Below, one piece after another: positions 7,525 through 7,891 of a stretch of 7,891 nt of DNA (position 1 is its first letter; each line of letters starts with the position of its first letter). The DNA is taken from the NCBI GenBank assembly GCA_029934875.1, contig JAOZLK010000185.1, positions 1-7,891 on the forward strand, written 5' to 3'. The position numbers and the translations under genes are program-made. The DNA comes from Bacteroidales bacterium (GTDB lineage Bacteria; Bacteroidota; Bacteroidia; Bacteroidales; GCA-2748055). Below the pieces are notes generated by a model that was given only the letters and a program-made list of their open reading frames with translations, was not told the origin of the DNA and made no database searches.

Positions 7525-7891
7525 TTATTTGCTTATCAGTAAATGTAATAACAGTGTAATCCTTCTCGCTCTCTTTCATTACCACCTTGCTCACCGTCAG
7601 GCCTGACTTCGAAAAATAGATCTCCATGCTTGAAATCACCTCCCTCATGACGGCATCTCTGGGTAGCAGCTTCACAAGGTAGTACTGAAGGTTCTCAAAG
7701 GCAGCCATTTCGAACTTATCTTCTGTGATGTTTCCCCTTACCATATCCACAATCAGATTGTTAATCTCGGCAAAAGCAGGGTTTGAATCAATATCATATG
7801 CACTTACTTTTTCTCCATCCTTAATACTAAAGCTACCATCATTAATGACAATCACGTAATCAAAGGGCTCGTTGTAAGCCCACCGAAGTTT
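7484..7891 (-). CDS. LolA-like outer membrane lipoprotein/lipid carrier (5' end cut off)
   Basis: The frame is open from the right window edge to a TAG at 7484-7486 and gives the last 135 residues. The signal peptide and about a third of the protein lie outside the window. The visible part begins KLRWAYNEPFDYVIVINDGS and continues with FSIKDGEKVSAYDIDSNPAF. This is the LolA pattern of 'LRWEY..PF.Y' followed by 'IKDG' and a helix before a second set of strands. LolA proteins ferry lipoproteins through the periplasm. Versions encoded in aryl polyene/flexirubin clusters are thought to carry the pigment lipid from the inner-membrane exporter towards the outer membrane. A GTG at 7855 could be read as a start, but the upstream codons match the family (LRW..Y..PF), so the gene is truncated by the window and does not begin there. 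Its end overlaps the next gene by 41 bases. The family is fairly secure; the cargo is inferred. Confidence 0.8.
   Translation of the reverse strand, partial: KLRWAYNEPFDYVIVINDGSFSIKDGEKVSAYDIDSNPAFAEINNLIVDMVRGNITEDKFEMAAFENLQYYLVKLLPRDAVMREVISSMEIYFSKSGLTVSKVVMKESEKDYTVITFTDKQINEPIEDMVFSVDY

Noticed and set aside
7853..7855. GTG as the true start of the LolA-like gene
   Set aside because: The twelve codons upstream to the edge (KLRWAYNEPFDY) fit the family, so the gene continues out of the window.

Overview
The window is a gene-dense, single-strand block: all six genes read on the minus strand (right to left), with gaps of 0 to 3 bases or short overlaps. There is no intergenic space long enough for a promoter or terminator, so it looks like the interior of one long polycistronic operon cut at both edges. 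Family content, mid-40s GC by eye, weak or absent Shine-Dalgarno sequences and A-rich start contexts point to a Bacteroidota genome, probably of the Bacteroidales/Marinilabiliales/Cytophagales kind. That placement is an inference, not a search result.

In transcription order the genes are as follows. (1) 7891-7484: the C-terminal part of a LolA-like periplasmic lipid/lipoprotein carrier, cut by the window edge. (2) 7524-6886: a small exported protein of unknown function. (3) 6882-6514: a FabZ-like hot-dog 3-hydroxyacyl-ACP dehydratase. (4) 6536-5352: a family 2 glycosyltransferase fused to a DUF2062 membrane domain. (5) 5351-1509: a 1280-residue fusion of an MMPL/RND exporter, a lysophospholipid-type acyltransferase and a class I SAM methyltransferase. 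(6) 1508-1: an FAD-dependent oxidoreductase of the phytoene desaturase/retinol saturase superfamily, complete at its N terminus and running off the left edge close to its C terminus.

This set matches the maturation and export half of an aryl polyene/flexirubin-type pigment cluster. The dehydratase would take part in polyene chain building. The glycosyltransferase, acyltransferase and methyltransferase would decorate the aryl polyene or join it to a lipid. The MMPL exporter would move the lipid out of the inner membrane, and the LolA-like carrier (perhaps with the small exported protein) would pass it towards the outer membrane. The expected ketosynthases, acyl carrier proteins, ketoreductase, aryl-starter enzymes and resorcinol genes are not in the window, so the pathway assignment rests on the accessory genes alone. 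The cluster type is known. The less ordinary points are the three-in-one exporter fusion, the glycosyltransferase-DUF2062 fusion, the atypical active site of the dehydratase, and the uncharacterised exported protein.

I saw no rRNA, tRNA, CRISPR array, insertion sequence, attachment site, convincing promoter or rho-independent terminator. No stretch of 300 bases lacks a gene.
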